64,000 nucleotides of DNA from an uncultured Paenibacillus sp. (GTDB lineage Bacteria > Bacillota > Bacilli > Paenibacillales > Paenibacillaceae): assembly GCA_937895345.1 (NCBI GenBank), contig CALAWP010000012.1, forward strand, positions 1-64,000, written 5' to 3'. Numbering within the stretch: the first letter of the stretch is position 1; each line of letters begins with the position of its first letter. The position numbers and the translations under genes are program-made. A model generated the notes under the pieces. That model was given only the letters and a program-made list of their open reading frames with translations, was not told the origin of the DNA and did no database searches. This document shows positions 16,867 through 25,355 of this stretch, in pieces.

Positions 16867-17511
16867 ATGTTTAGAAGAAAAAGCATCGTCGTATTGCTCG
16901 CGCTGACGCTGATTGCCGCGTTGGCCGCCGCATGCGGAGGCAAAGACAAAAAGGTCGATCTGGGAGTTACGGGAGCAGGCACTTATACGAACGATTATTT
17001 CGGCGTATCGCTCAACTTCCCTAAAGACTGGGATGTGCAGGATGCGGAGGGCATGAACGAGCTGGCCGAAGCTGGCAAGGAACTGATCGCGGGCGACGAC
17101 GCCAAGAAGAAAAAGCAGCTGGATCTGGCCGAAGCGAAAACGTTGAATTTGTTGGCCGTTTCTCAATTCCCGCTGGGCGGAGAAGAGCTGGGCGCGTCCT
17201 TCATGTCCGTTGCCGAGAAGGTAAGCAAGTTGCAAGGGATTTCGTCGGGCAAAGATTATTTGGAAGCTTCCAAGACACTGATGGAGCAGTCGGGCGTCCC
17301 CTATGAATACCATGAGATTACAACCGCCAAAGTAGGCGGCAAAGATTTCGACGTGTTGCAGGTGACGCTGGATGCGGGAGATTTTGTCGTCACCCAGGAT
17401 TATTACAGCACGCTGATTGAAGGGTATGCGTTCAACTTCATCTCGACTTACGTGGACGACGCTTCGAAGGCGTCCATCGATGAAATTATCCAATCGGTTT
17501 CTTTTAAATAA
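16867..17511 (+). CDS. Lipoprotein of unknown function with PsbP-like segment
   Basis: A 214-residue secreted lipoprotein. The signal peptide ends in LAAAC with Cys23. The mature part begins with a Lys/Gly linker, then GTYTNDYFGVSLNFPKDWDV, the kind of opening seen in PsbP/DUF1795-like domains that bind small ligands or help repair proteins. FDVLQVTLDAGDFVVTQDYY and a C-terminal AFNFISTYVD fit the same fold. A GGAGGAG ribosome binding site precedes ATG 16867, and a terminator follows. Regulation by the adjacent LuxR-type protein is likely from the dyad in front. Confidence 0.75.
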   Translation: MFRRKSIVVLLALTLIAALAAACGGKDKKVDLGVTGAGTYTNDYFGVSLNFPKDWDVQDAEGMNELAEAGKELIAGDDAKKKKQLDLAEAKTLNLLAVSQFPLGGEELGASFMSVAEKVSKLQGISSGKDYLEASKTLMEQSGVPYEYHEITTAKVGGKDFDVLQVTLDAGDFVVTQDYYSTLIEGYAFNFISTYVDDASKASIDEIIQSVSFK

Positions 17512-17531
17512 ACCCACTTGTTTTCAGATGT

Positions 17532-17559
17532 CCCGTCCGGTTACCGGACGGGTTTTTTT
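17532..17559 (+). terminator. Rho-independent terminator
   Basis: CCCGTCCGG-TTA-CCGGACGGG perfect 9-bp stem followed by seven T residues, ending the lipoprotein gene. Confidence 0.92.
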
Positions 17560-17571
17560 GCCTGCAGGTTT

Positions 17572-17580
17572 TGGTATAAT
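17572..17580 (+). promoter_or_regulatory. Extended -10 promoter
   Basis: TGGTATAAT is an extended -10 (TGnTATAAT) directly behind the previous terminator. No matching -35 is visible at 17 bp. Confidence 0.5.
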
Positions 17581-17607
17581 TCCTATTATCATGGGAAAAT
17601 TGAGGGG

Positions 17608-19065
17608 ATGGTCATCCTGCATTGGTTCGGCTTTTTTGGAAGCGTCATCGACGCGTTGTTCGTCGCGGCGGGATACGCGGCCGTCGGTCTTCTCGTCGCG
17701 CGTCACAGGCGAAAGCAGACGCAGCGGCCCGCTTTATGGAAAGCGCTTGCCGTCGTCTTTGTCGGTTTGTTTGCCTTTACGATTCGCATTCCGGTGATGG
17801 AGAAGACCGTGCAGCTGGCGGTGCTTCCGCTCGGCGTGTGGATTTTGTATTTGTTTCTTCGCCGTAACAACTGGCCGGCTTACCGCGGCTACGCCTGGAT
17901 TGGATTTGCGGCCAACTTCGTCTTGGCGGGCATGGCGCTTCTAGCCGTTCCGGCCGATCAGGGGCTGTATCCGAAGGAAACGGCTTCAACCTATGTTGCC
18001 GGCACGGAAGAGGCGGCGGTGATCCGTCTTCATCCTCTGGCTCCGGCGGCGGAAGTGAATGCCGAGCGGCTCAAGCAGGCGGTCGAACGGTCGGCTTTGG
18101 CCGAAATGGATGCCATCCACTGGTATATGCAGGCGAAACACGGCGATTTGCCCGAGTACGAGCCTACGCCGGAGCGGTTTCCGTATCAATTGACCGGGAC
18201 GGAGCCGCGCTGGGGAAGCGGCATCGGCCGGGCCGTATTTGTGGAAGAAGACGGGCTGGGCTTGCTTGTGACGACGGCGGGCCGGCATTATTACTTTCGC
18301 TCTGACCATCCGTTTGTGGAGGTGGGACCGGCACAAGCTTCTCTGCCTTCCATTCTGGAAGAGCCGCGCTTGTCTGCTCTGAACCCGGAAGGATTTCCGG
18401 ATGGACGGCAGATGGTGGAGACGATCAATCGGACTTATGCCTCGGCCAACGCCAAGGAAGCGCTGCAGCCGATCGCGTTGGACGGCCGCCATGCCTATGC
18501 GCCGTATATATCGGACACGGGCCGATACGGCTCCAGCTACTGGATTCGCAAAGGAAAGTCCTGGACCATTGCCCGCATCGATTCGGACGGCGATCCGTAT
18601 GTGTGGAAGCTGGATCAGGACGATCCGTCGACCCATTATGTCGTCTGGAGCTTTAATCCGGAGAAAGAGCTCTCGAAGCTGCGTCTGTATCTGATGCGGG
18701 ATAGAAATGCATATGTAAGCGACAGCCGTCACTATTATACGCCGATAATGCAGCTGCAGGCCGAGATCGATGTCCGCGAGTCGCCGTACGGCGTCATGCG
18801 TTTTCCCGCCGATTGGCGGGAGGCGATTACGGAAAGCGCTCCGAAGGCGGACCGCAGCTGGTCCGATCTATTGTTTCCGTCTTCGCGGCCGCCGGTCGTG
18901 ACGGTCATGTGGAATCATTATAACGAAGAAGGGGTAGAAACGTTTCCGGTCGGCGGCGAACAGGCGGGCTTCGGATATACGAAGGAAGATATTGCGATCG
19001 AACCGGTCTATATTGTAAATGAAAGGAACTTGCTTGTGAATGCCGCCGCCGAGCAGCCTGAATGA
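17608..19065 (+). CDS. Membrane protein of unknown function with large extracytoplasmic domain
   Basis: A protein of about 485 residues. The N-terminus carries four hydrophobic segments within about 120 residues (SVIDALFVAAGYAAVGLLVA, ALAVVFVGLFAFTIRI, LAVLPLGVWILYLFL, IGFAANFVLAGMALLAVP). The remaining 360 residues are soluble and acidic/aromatic (GRHYYFRSDHPFVEVGP, GRYGSSYWIRKGKSW, TVMWNHYNEEG). I recognise no family. ATG 17608 is placed directly after AGGGG, which is unusually close, so the true start may differ slightly. The frame continues upstream through the terminator, which is not credible coding. Confidence 0.7.
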   Translation: MVILHWFGFFGSVIDALFVAAGYAAVGLLVARHRRKQTQRPALWKALAVVFVGLFAFTIRIPVMEKTVQLAVLPLGVWILYLFLRRNNWPAYRGYAWIGFAANFVLAGMALLAVPADQGLYPKETASTYVAGTEEAAVIRLHPLAPAAEVNAERLKQAVERSALAEMDAIHWYMQAKHGDLPEYEPTPERFPYQLTGTEPRWGSGIGRAVFVEEDGLGLLVTTAGRHYYFRSDHPFVEVGPAQASLPSILEEPRLSALNPEGFPDGRQMVETINRTYASANAKEALQPIALDGRHAYAPYISDTGRYGSSYWIRKGKSWTIARIDSDGDPYVWKLDQDDPSTHYVVWSFNPEKELSKLRLYLMRDRNAYVSDSRHYYTPIMQLQAEIDVRESPYGVMRFPADWREAITESAPKADRSWSDLLFPSSRPPVVTVMWNHYNEEGVETFPVGGEQAGFGYTKEDIAIEPVYIVNERNLLVNAAAEQPE

Positions 19066-19116
19066 CGGCAAGAACGGCTTTCGGCCGGGAGTTCGGGGCT
19101 TCGCAGGCCGGCGGCC

Positions 19117-19144
19117 TTGAACCGGCGCTTGAATCCGCTATAAT
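19117..19144 (+). promoter_or_regulatory. Sigma-A-type promoter of the ABC exporter operon
   Basis: TTGAAC at 19117-19122 and TATAAT at 19139-19144 with a 16-bp spacer. An imperfect AT-rich dyad (TTATATATTG / TAGTTTATAA) follows at the start site and could be an operator. Confidence 0.6.
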
Positions 19145-19240
19145 TTATATATTGAATAGTTTATAACTGAAGCATTTCGACAGGGCGGATTCATCGCGGC
19201 CGAACGGGAATGCGACAAGCAGAGGGAGCTGATCGAGGGA

Positions 19241-20974
19241 ATGTTGAAGCTGTTTCGATACTTGCGGCCGTACGGCTGGCTTATTGTGCTGGTTATGGCC
19301 CTTATTTTGCTCCAGTCGCTGTCGGAGCTGTATTTGCCGACCTTGATGGCCGATATCGTCAATCATGGGGTTGTCGAGGGCAATACCGGCTATATATGGA
19401 AGATGGGCGGATTTATGCTCGTTGTGGCGCTCGTCGGCGCCGGCGTCTCGATTCTCGCAAGTTATTATTCATCCCATATTTCGTCCGGCTTCGGGCGGAT
19501 CGTCCGAGGCAAAGTGTTCGAGCATGCGGAAAACTTTTCGCTGCAAGAGTTCGACAAGATCGGCACTGCGTCGCTCATTACGAGGACGACGAACGACATT
19601 AACCAGGTGCAGCAAGTGCTGATGATGATGCTTAGAATGATGGTCATGGCGCCGATGATGTGCATTGGCGGCATCATTATGGCGCTGTACAAGGATGCGA
19701 AGCTGACACTGGTGCTGCTGGCGGCGCTGCCGATTTTGGCGCTAACGATTTGGCTGATCGCCTCCAAGGGGATGCCGTATTTCAAGGCCATCCAGAAGAA
19801 GCTTGACCGGCTGAATCTGGTGCTGCGCGAAGGGCTGACGGGCATTCGCGTCATCCGTTCCTTCAACCGGACCGACCACGAGAAGGAACGGTTCACGGAA
19901 GCCAACCGCGATTTGATGGCGACCTCGATCAAGGTCAATCAAATTATGGCTTTTATGATGCCGATGATGATGCTGATCATGAACTTTTCGACGATTGCCA
20001 TCGTTTGGTTCGGAGGCTGGCGCATCGACAGCGGCGACATGCTTGTCGGCGACCTGATGGCCTTTATCCAGTATGCGATGCAAATCATGTTTTCGCTGCT
20101 GATGCTTTCGATGATGTTCGTAATGGTGCCCCGGGCATCCGTCTCCGCCGTCCGGATCAACGAAGTGCTGGATATGCAGGCGGGAGTGCGGGACCGGGCG
20201 CAGGCCGGCGGCCGAGGAAGGCTCGAAGAGGAAGGGACGGTAGAGTTCGACCGCGTGACGTTCCACTATCCGGGAGCGGAGAAGCCGGCGCTTGACGACA
20301 TATCGTTTACGGCGCATCCGGGCGAGGTGACGGCCGTGATCGGAGGGACCGGCTCGGGCAAGTCTACGCTCATTCATTTGATCCCCCGTTTCTATGACGT
20401 GCTGAAAGGCTCCGTGCGGGTCGGAGGCAGGGATGTCCGGGACATGACGCAAGAGGAGCTTCGGGCGCGCATGTCGCTTGTTCCGCAGAAGGCGGTGCTG
20501 TTTACGGGAACGGTGGCGGACAATATTCGTTACGGCAAGGAGGACGCGACGGGCGAGGAAATCCGGAAAGCGGCCGAGACCGCTCAGGCGCTTGAGTTTA
20601 TCGAAGGAATGCCGGAGGGCTTTCAGTCCGTGCTCGCCCAAGGCGGAGCCAACTTGTCGGGCGGCCAGAAGCAGCGGTTGTCTATTGCAAGGGCGCTGGT
20701 CCGCAAGCCCAACGTTTATTTGTTCGACGACAGCTTCTCGGCGCTCGATTACAAGACGGACGCCAGGCTGCGCACGGCGCTGAAGGAGGAAACGAAGGAT
20801 GCGGCGGTTATTATTGTTGCCCAGCGCGTCAGTACCGTAATGGACGCGGACCGCATCATCGTGCTGGACGAAGGGCGCGTGGCCGGGATCGGCACGCATA
20901 AGGAACTGATGGAGCGGTGCGGCGTCTATCGCGAAATCGTGTCGTCCCAGCTGACGGAGGAGGAGATCGCATGA
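19241..20974 (+). CDS. ABC exporter half-transporter with degenerate catalytic site (YfiB/BmrC-like)
   Basis: A 577-residue protein: six-helix membrane domain (about 1-310) then a nucleotide-binding domain. Walker A is GGTGSGKST, the signature is LSGGQKQRLSIA, and Walker B reads VYLFDDSFSALD, where the usual catalytic Glu is replaced by Asp. That substitution is typical of one half of heterodimeric type-I exporters such as BmrC/BmrD or TM287/288. The partner gene starts within its stop codon (ATGA overlap). Substrates may be drugs or lipids; this cannot be told from sequence. Confidence 0.92.
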   Translation: MLKLFRYLRPYGWLIVLVMALILLQSLSELYLPTLMADIVNHGVVEGNTGYIWKMGGFMLVVALVGAGVSILASYYSSHISSGFGRIVRGKVFEHAENFSLQEFDKIGTASLITRTTNDINQVQQVLMMMLRMMVMAPMMCIGGIIMALYKDAKLTLVLLAALPILALTIWLIASKGMPYFKAIQKKLDRLNLVLREGLTGIRVIRSFNRTDHEKERFTEANRDLMATSIKVNQIMAFMMPMMMLIMNFSTIAIVWFGGWRIDSGDMLVGDLMAFIQYAMQIMFSLLMLSMMFVMVPRASVSAVRINEVLDMQAGVRDRAQAGGRGRLEEEGTVEFDRVTFHYPGAEKPALDDISFTAHPGEVTAVIGGTGSGKSTLIHLIPRFYDVLKGSVRVGGRDVRDMTQEELRARMSLVPQKAVLFTGTVADNIRYGKEDATGEEIRKAAETAQALEFIEGMPEGFQSVLAQGGANLSGGQKQRLSIARALVRKPNVYLFDDSFSALDYKTDARLRTALKEETKDAAVIIVAQRVSTVMDADRIIVLDEGRVAGIGTHKELMERCGVYREIVSSQLTEEEIA

Positions 20975-22872
20975 GCGGGGCTAACAGCGCAGAAAGAGCC
21001 GGTTCTCGCGGAGGCCAGCGTCCGCCGGGCTTCGGACCGGGTCCGGGCGGCCCCGGCATGATGGGGATGCCCGGGCAAAAACCGAAAAACTTCAAAGGTT
21101 CGTTCAAGCGGCTGACCGGTTATCTCCGTCCTTTTTTGTGGAAGCTGATCGCCGTATTTGCGGCCGCCATTTTGAGCACCGTATTTGCGATTTTGAGTCC
21201 GAAAATATTGGGAACGGCGACGGATAAGCTGCTTGAACCTATCATAGCCAGAATGCAGGGCATCGCCGACGCGGCCGTCGATTTTCGCGGCATCGGCATC
21301 ATCCTGCTGACGCTGGCGGGCTTGTACGCCGTCAGCTCGGTCTTCAGCTATATTCAGCAATTTCTGATGGCGGGCGTGGCGCAAAAGGTCGTCTACCGGA
21401 TGCGCAACGAAGTAAACGACAAGCTGTCGCGGCTGCCCTTGAAGTTTTACGATTCCCGGACAAACGGGGAAATATTGAGCCGCGTCGTTAACGATGTGGA
21501 CAATATCAGCAATACGCTGCAGCAAAGCTTGACCCAGCTCATTACGTCGATCGTGACGCTTGTCGGCGTTATCGTCATGATGCTGACGATCAGCCCGCTG
21601 CTGACGCTCATTCTTATTTTGACGCTGCCGCTCAGCTTTGTCGTTATCGGAATGGTGGCGAAGCGTTCCCAGAAGCACTTTAAAAATCAGCAAGCCGAGC
21701 TGGGCGAGCTGAACGGGCATGTAGAAGAAATGTACACCGGGCATGCGATCGTCAAGGCGTTCGGGCGGGAGCGGCAGTCGATCGACAAATTCGCTTCGAT
21801 CAACGACAAGCTGTATCAATCGAGCTGGCGCGCCCAGTTCGTTTCCGGCATCATCATGCCGCTGATGAGCTTTATCGGCAATATCGGCTATGTATGCATC
21901 TGCGTCGTGGGCGGCGTGCTTGTGACGCAAAGCGCGATTACCGTCGGCGGCATTCAAGCTTTTATCCAGTATGCCAGACAGTTTACGATGCCGATTACGC
22001 AAACGGCGAATATCGCCAACATTATTCAATCGACGATCGCTTCGGCGGAGCGCGTGTTCGAGCTTCTGGACGAGGAAGAAGAAACGCCGGACGCGAAAGC
22101 GCCGGCAAGCCTGACCGCGCCTCGGGGCGATGTGGCGTTCCGTTCCGTCCGGTTCGGCTACAAAGAAGACGCCGTGCTGATCGAGAATATGAACATCGGC
22201 GTGAAGAGCGGGCAAACGGTCGCCATCGTAGGACCGACGGGAGCGGGCAAAACGACGCTGGTCAACTTGCTCATGCGGTTCTATGAGGTGAGCGGCGGCT
22301 CGATAACGATTGACGGCAAGGACATCCGGGAGCTGGAGCGCGGACGGCTTCGCTCCATGTTCGGCATGGTGCTTCAGGATACGTGGCTGTTCAACGGCAC
22401 GATCCGGGACAATATCGCGTACGGCAAGCAGGGAGCGACCGAGGAGGAAATCGTGGAAGCGGCCGCCGCCGCGCATGCGGACCACTTTATCCGCACGCTG
22501 CCCGAAGGATACGATACGGTGCTCAACGAGGAAGCGTCCAACATCTCGCAAGGACAGAAGCAGCTGCTGACGATCGCCAGAGCCATTCTGGCCGATCCGG
22601 CGATCCTTATATTGGACGAAGCGACAAGCAGCGTGGATACGCGGACGGAAATCCAGATTCAGCAGGCGATGCAGCATCTGATGTCGGGCCGAACGAGCTT
22701 CGTCATCGCGCACCGGCTGTCTACGATTCGGGATGCCGATCTCATCCTCGTAATGAACAAGGGCTCCGTCATCGAGCAAGGCACGCATCTCGAGCTGCTG
22801 GCCCAAGGCGGCTTTTATGCGGAGCTGTACAACAGCCAGTTTACCGGCGGCGCCAAGGCCGGCGCGGTATAA
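20971..22872 (+). CDS. ABC exporter half-transporter, partner subunit (YfiC/BmrD-like)
   Basis: A 633-residue partner. An N-terminal Gly/Pro/Met-rich tail of about 45 residues (PPGFGPGPGGPGMMGMPG) precedes six helices and the ATPase domain. Walker A is GPTGAGKTT and Walker B is ILILDEATSSVD with the catalytic Glu intact, while the signature reads ISQGQKQLLTIA instead of LSGGQ. The intact Glu with a weakened signature complements the preceding subunit's defects, so the dimer has one consensus and one degenerate ATP site. ATG 20971 follows GGAGGAG within the upstream gene. Confidence 0.92.
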   Translation: MSGANSAERAGSRGGQRPPGFGPGPGGPGMMGMPGQKPKNFKGSFKRLTGYLRPFLWKLIAVFAAAILSTVFAILSPKILGTATDKLLEPIIARMQGIADAAVDFRGIGIILLTLAGLYAVSSVFSYIQQFLMAGVAQKVVYRMRNEVNDKLSRLPLKFYDSRTNGEILSRVVNDVDNISNTLQQSLTQLITSIVTLVGVIVMMLTISPLLTLILILTLPLSFVVIGMVAKRSQKHFKNQQAELGELNGHVEEMYTGHAIVKAFGRERQSIDKFASINDKLYQSSWRAQFVSGIIMPLMSFIGNIGYVCICVVGGVLVTQSAITVGGIQAFIQYARQFTMPITQTANIANIIQSTIASAERVFELLDEEEETPDAKAPASLTAPRGDVAFRSVRFGYKEDAVLIENMNIGVKSGQTVAIVGPTGAGKTTLVNLLMRFYEVSGGSITIDGKDIRELERGRLRSMFGMVLQDTWLFNGTIRDNIAYGKQGATEEEIVEAAAAAHADHFIRTLPEGYDTVLNEEASNISQGQKQLLTIARAILADPAILILDEATSSVDTRTEIQIQQAMQHLMSGRTSFVIAHRLSTIRDADLILVMNKGSVIEQGTHLELLAQGGFYAELYNSQFTGGAKAGAV

Positions 22873-22904
22873 CGTTGCTTGCAGGTGCAAGTTTAGGAAT
22901 AAGA

Positions 22905-22922
22905 GCCGCCGTTTCCGGCGGC
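22905..22922. other. Hairpin downstream of ABC exporter operon
   Basis: GCCGCCG-TTTC-CGGCGGC stem-loop without a following U-run. It may contribute to termination with the next hairpin. Confidence 0.5.
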
Positions 22923-22931
22923 AGGCGGATC

Positions 22932-22967
22932 ACGACCGTCCGGGGCCCGGTGCCTGCGGACGGTCGT
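22932..22967. other. Second strong hairpin downstream of ABC exporter operon
   Basis: ACGACCGTCCG / CGGACGGTCGT, a perfect 11-bp stem around a GC-rich loop, with only TTAG after it. Confidence 0.6.
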
Positions 22968-23005
22968 TAGACGTCGGGGAGAGCGCCAGCGCACGGGCTG
23001 GGCGC

Positions 23006-23205
23006 CCTTACAGCCGCCGCTCGACGCCATTCAGACTCTGCAAGTAACATTTTCAGCCTTACAGCCCTCCGCGCGGTACCATTCCGCCTCTGTAAGTAAC
23101 TTTTTCAGCCTTACAGCCCGCCGCTTGGCACCATTCCACCTCTGCAAGTAACTTTTTCAGCCTTACAGCCGCGGCTCGTCACCATTCGACGGGTTGTTTA
23201 AAGAT
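23006..23205. repeat. Four imperfect tandem copies of a 51-52-bp unit
   Basis: Units begin with CCTTACAGCC at 23006, 23057, 23109 and 23161. Each continues with a variable GC-rich stretch, then ACCATTC (GCCATTC in copy 1), CTCTG(C/T)AAGTAAC and TTTTTCAG. The fourth copy diverges after CACCATTCGAC. It lies in a gene-free spacer of about 550 bp between the ABC exporter and the MFS gene. No coding role is evident. Such units may be scattered through the genome. Confidence 0.9.
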
Positions 23206-23216
23206 AGGTTTGTGGC

Positions 23217-23258
23217 GGCAGGCCATGAGAGGCAGGCCATGAGAGGCAGGCCATGAGA
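23217..23258. repeat. Three perfect tandem copies of a 14-bp unit
   Basis: GGCAGGCCATGAGA is repeated exactly three times (23217, 23231, 23245). Fourteen is not a multiple of three, so this is not conserved coding sequence. Confidence 0.95.
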
Positions 23259-23263
23259 CGTCA

Positions 23264-23323
23264 GGCTGTGTGAAGATAGGCCGCGTGAAGGCGGGCTACG
23301 TAAAGGTAGGCGGGCGAATCGAA
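23264..23323. repeat. Degenerate 15-bp tandem repeat
   Basis: GGCNNNGTGAAGNNN recurs at 23264, 23279 and 23294, with a decayed copy at 23309. It adjoins the 14-bp array and shares its GGC/GA-rich character. In frame it would spell a Gly-x-Val-Lys-x pentapeptide, but no start or ribosome binding site supports a gene. Confidence 0.7.
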
Positions 23324-23422
23324 GAGAAGCCGCGCGAATGAAAATTTACTCGTTGCGCCTAATTGGCAATCCAAGTAGACTTAAGGAAGAGATTGTCAAC
23401 TTATTGGAGCGGGTGATGAAAA

Positions 23423-24730
23423 ATGCGGAGCAAGGCCGTCAACTCGGCTTGGGCGTATGCGCTCGGGATGTTCGCCATGATGATTCCGAGCCATGCGTTC
23501 AGCCTGTATTACAGCTATTATTATGTCGATACGCTGGGCCTCGGCCTGGGACTGGCAACGCTGGCCCGTACGGTATTTCTCATTTGGGACGCGGTCAATC
23601 AGCCGCTGGCCGGCTATTTCTCCGACCGGACGAATACGAAGTACGGGCGAAGAAAGCCGTGGATCGTCACTTCCGTACCGTTGTTTATGCTGACGTTCAT
23701 CATGATCTTTTCGGTGCCGGAAGGGTTAAAGGATTCGCAATACGGTTTGTTTGTTTGGTTTTTGGTTGCGCTGATCTTGTACGAGGCGGTCGCCACTATC
23801 CTGTGGGTCAACTACGGAGCGTTGTTTCCGGAATTGTTCCGGGGGAACAGGCTTAGAAGCAAGGCGTCCGCCGTTCAGCAAGGCTGGCAGATCGGAGCGA
23901 TTCTGCTCGCTTCCGTTCTTGCCCCGATGCTGCTGGACGGCGTGGGAATCAGCATGATGTCCGTCGTGCTCGCCGCTGCCTTCGGCTTGTTCATGCTGCT
24001 GTGCATGAGATTCGTCAGGGAAAGCGAGGAGGCCCGCCAGACGCCGCGCATGAAGCTGGGCGAAGCCTTCCGTTCGACGTTGCGGAACAAGCCGTTCTGG
24101 ATTCTTAACATTTCCAACTCGTTTGCCCAAACGGTCAACGGCTTGCTGACGTCGATGATACCGTTTTATGCAAAATACGTGCTGCGCATCCCGGATGCGC
24201 AAGTGACGCTGCTGCTCGCGTCCATCTTCGTGTCGGTCATCCCGCTGGTTGCCGTCTGGTACTGGATCGCCCGCCGGCTTCAGCCGGTGCATGCCTGGCG
24301 GCTTTCGCTGCTGGCCTATGCGTTATCGGTTATCCCGCTATGGTTCGGCAAAGGGCTGGCCGGAGGCATCGCGGCCGGCGTCATTGTCGGCTTTGGACTG
24401 GCAGGCTTCCTGGTTACCCCTCCGGTGGTCAACAGTCTGATCATCGACCGGGATTTCGAAGAGACGGGCCGGCGTCGCGAAGGCGTCTATACGGCGGTCA
24501 GCGGATTTATTACCCGGTCCAGCGGACTCATATCGGCGGTGGCGTTTCTGATCGTCGGAAGCATGACCGGTTATGAAAGCGGGGACAATCCCGGAGACGA
24601 TCCGGAGCGGACGTTCCGCATACTGATCAGTCTGGTGCCGTTTATTTTGCTGGCGATCGCATTTCTGTTATCCTGGTTTATGAAGCTGAAGGCGCACGCC
24701 GCGCCGGAGCAAGGCGAGCAGCCGGGCTGA
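23423..24730 (+). CDS. MFS transporter, GPH (glycoside-pentoside-hexuronide) type
   Basis: A 435-residue permease with about 12 membrane helices. The signature IWDAVNQPLAGYFSDRTNTK followed by YGRRKPWI is diagnostic of GPH cation symporters. Other family landmarks are LWVNYGALFPELF and RREGVYTAVSGF. Typical substrates are glycosides or sugars taken up with sodium or protons; the actual one is unknown. ATG 23423 follows GGAGCGGGTGATG. The spacer in front is full of tandem repeats and shows no clear promoter. Confidence 0.9.
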   Translation: MRSKAVNSAWAYALGMFAMMIPSHAFSLYYSYYYVDTLGLGLGLATLARTVFLIWDAVNQPLAGYFSDRTNTKYGRRKPWIVTSVPLFMLTFIMIFSVPEGLKDSQYGLFVWFLVALILYEAVATILWVNYGALFPELFRGNRLRSKASAVQQGWQIGAILLASVLAPMLLDGVGISMMSVVLAAAFGLFMLLCMRFVRESEEARQTPRMKLGEAFRSTLRNKPFWILNISNSFAQTVNGLLTSMIPFYAKYVLRIPDAQVTLLLASIFVSVIPLVAVWYWIARRLQPVHAWRLSLLAYALSVIPLWFGKGLAGGIAAGVIVGFGLAGFLVTPPVVNSLIIDRDFEETGRRREGVYTAVSGFITRSSGLISAVAFLIVGSMTGYESGDNPGDDPERTFRILISLVPFILLAIAFLLSWFMKLKAHAAPEQGEQPG

Positions 24731-24821
24731 TCGGGCGCGCTAGAGCCTTCCGGGGCAGACGGCAAACGAAAGTTCCGGCAAGGCACACATACGATATCGA
24801 TTAAGGAATAGGAGCTATCCG

Positions 24822-25187
24822 ATGTACAAAGTCACCATGGATCTCGTAAATGATTGGACGAAGACGGTTAAGGAGGTGCTCGAGGGGTCTGGACTGCCCG
24901 TTGACAAGGAAGCCGACGCTGCGGCGTTGACGGCATTGTATTATCTCCAGACGATGCCCGAGCAACAGGCGAAGGCCGAGGCGGAGCATACGCTGAAGAG
25001 GCTTCGCGAGATGGAGGCGACGATTCGCGAGCATCTGGATTCGACGATCGTGCCGGACATCCGCAAGCGAACGGGCTACGAAGGGATGAGCTTTCACTTT
25101 TGCTGGGTGTACAATCAAGGAGAGCATATTGTGGAGCTGGAATCGGAATACCGGATCCCTCTAAGCGGACAGGCGGGTCAAAGGTAG
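24822..25187 (+). CDS. Hypothetical cytoplasmic protein, 121 residues
   Basis: The protein begins MYKVTMDLVNDWTKTVKEVL, has an Ala/Glu-rich helical middle (EQQAKAEAEHTLKRLREMEA) and ends with a short beta-like part (SFHFCWVYNQGEHIVELE). No signal peptide or membrane helix. A usable ATG follows AGGAGCTATCCG. I do not recognise the family. It lies between an MFS transporter and glpD, with the glpD promoter beginning at its last codons. Confidence 0.6.
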   Translation: MYKVTMDLVNDWTKTVKEVLEGSGLPVDKEADAAALTALYYLQTMPEQQAKAEAEHTLKRLREMEATIREHLDSTIVPDIRKRTGYEGMSFHFCWVYNQGEHIVELESEYRIPLSGQAGQR

Positions 25188-25213
25188 ACAGAATCGTCCG
25201 GACCGCATATAAT
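25185..25213 (+). promoter_or_regulatory. glpD promoter
   Basis: TAGACA at 25185-25190 and TATAAT at 25208-25213 with a 17-bp spacer, one mismatch from the sigma-A consensus. The predicted start near 25220 leaves a leader of about 135 nt containing a terminator. Confidence 0.8.
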
Positions 25214-25252
25214 GAGTATATTCATACAGCGAAGCGGTCGGAGATGACAGAG

Positions 25253-25307
25253 AACCCTTTTGCGGAGTATGCGGCTTTTGTCGCGCACTCATGCAAGAGG
25301 GTTTTTA
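25253..25307 (+). terminator. Leader terminator upstream of glpD (GlpP antitermination target)
   Basis: AACCCTTTTGC pairs with GCAAGAGGGTT (one G-T pair) around a 29-nt loop, followed by TTTT. It lies inside the 5' leader, between the promoter and the glpD start. In Bacillus glpD is controlled by GlpP, which with glycerol-3-phosphate prevents termination at such a leader hairpin; glpP itself is encoded just downstream of glpD here. Confidence 0.75.
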
Positions 25308-25355
25308 TTTTCATATCGGACTCCGGCGGCCGTAAAATATCGGGAGGAATGCAAA

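Noticed and set aside
20926..22890. 654-codon minus-strand frame opposite the ABC exporter
   Set aside because: Antisense shadow of a gene with complete Walker motifs.
23006..23323. CRISPR array
   Set aside because: Units are tandem, spacers are not unique, the repeat length is atypical and no cas gene is in the window.
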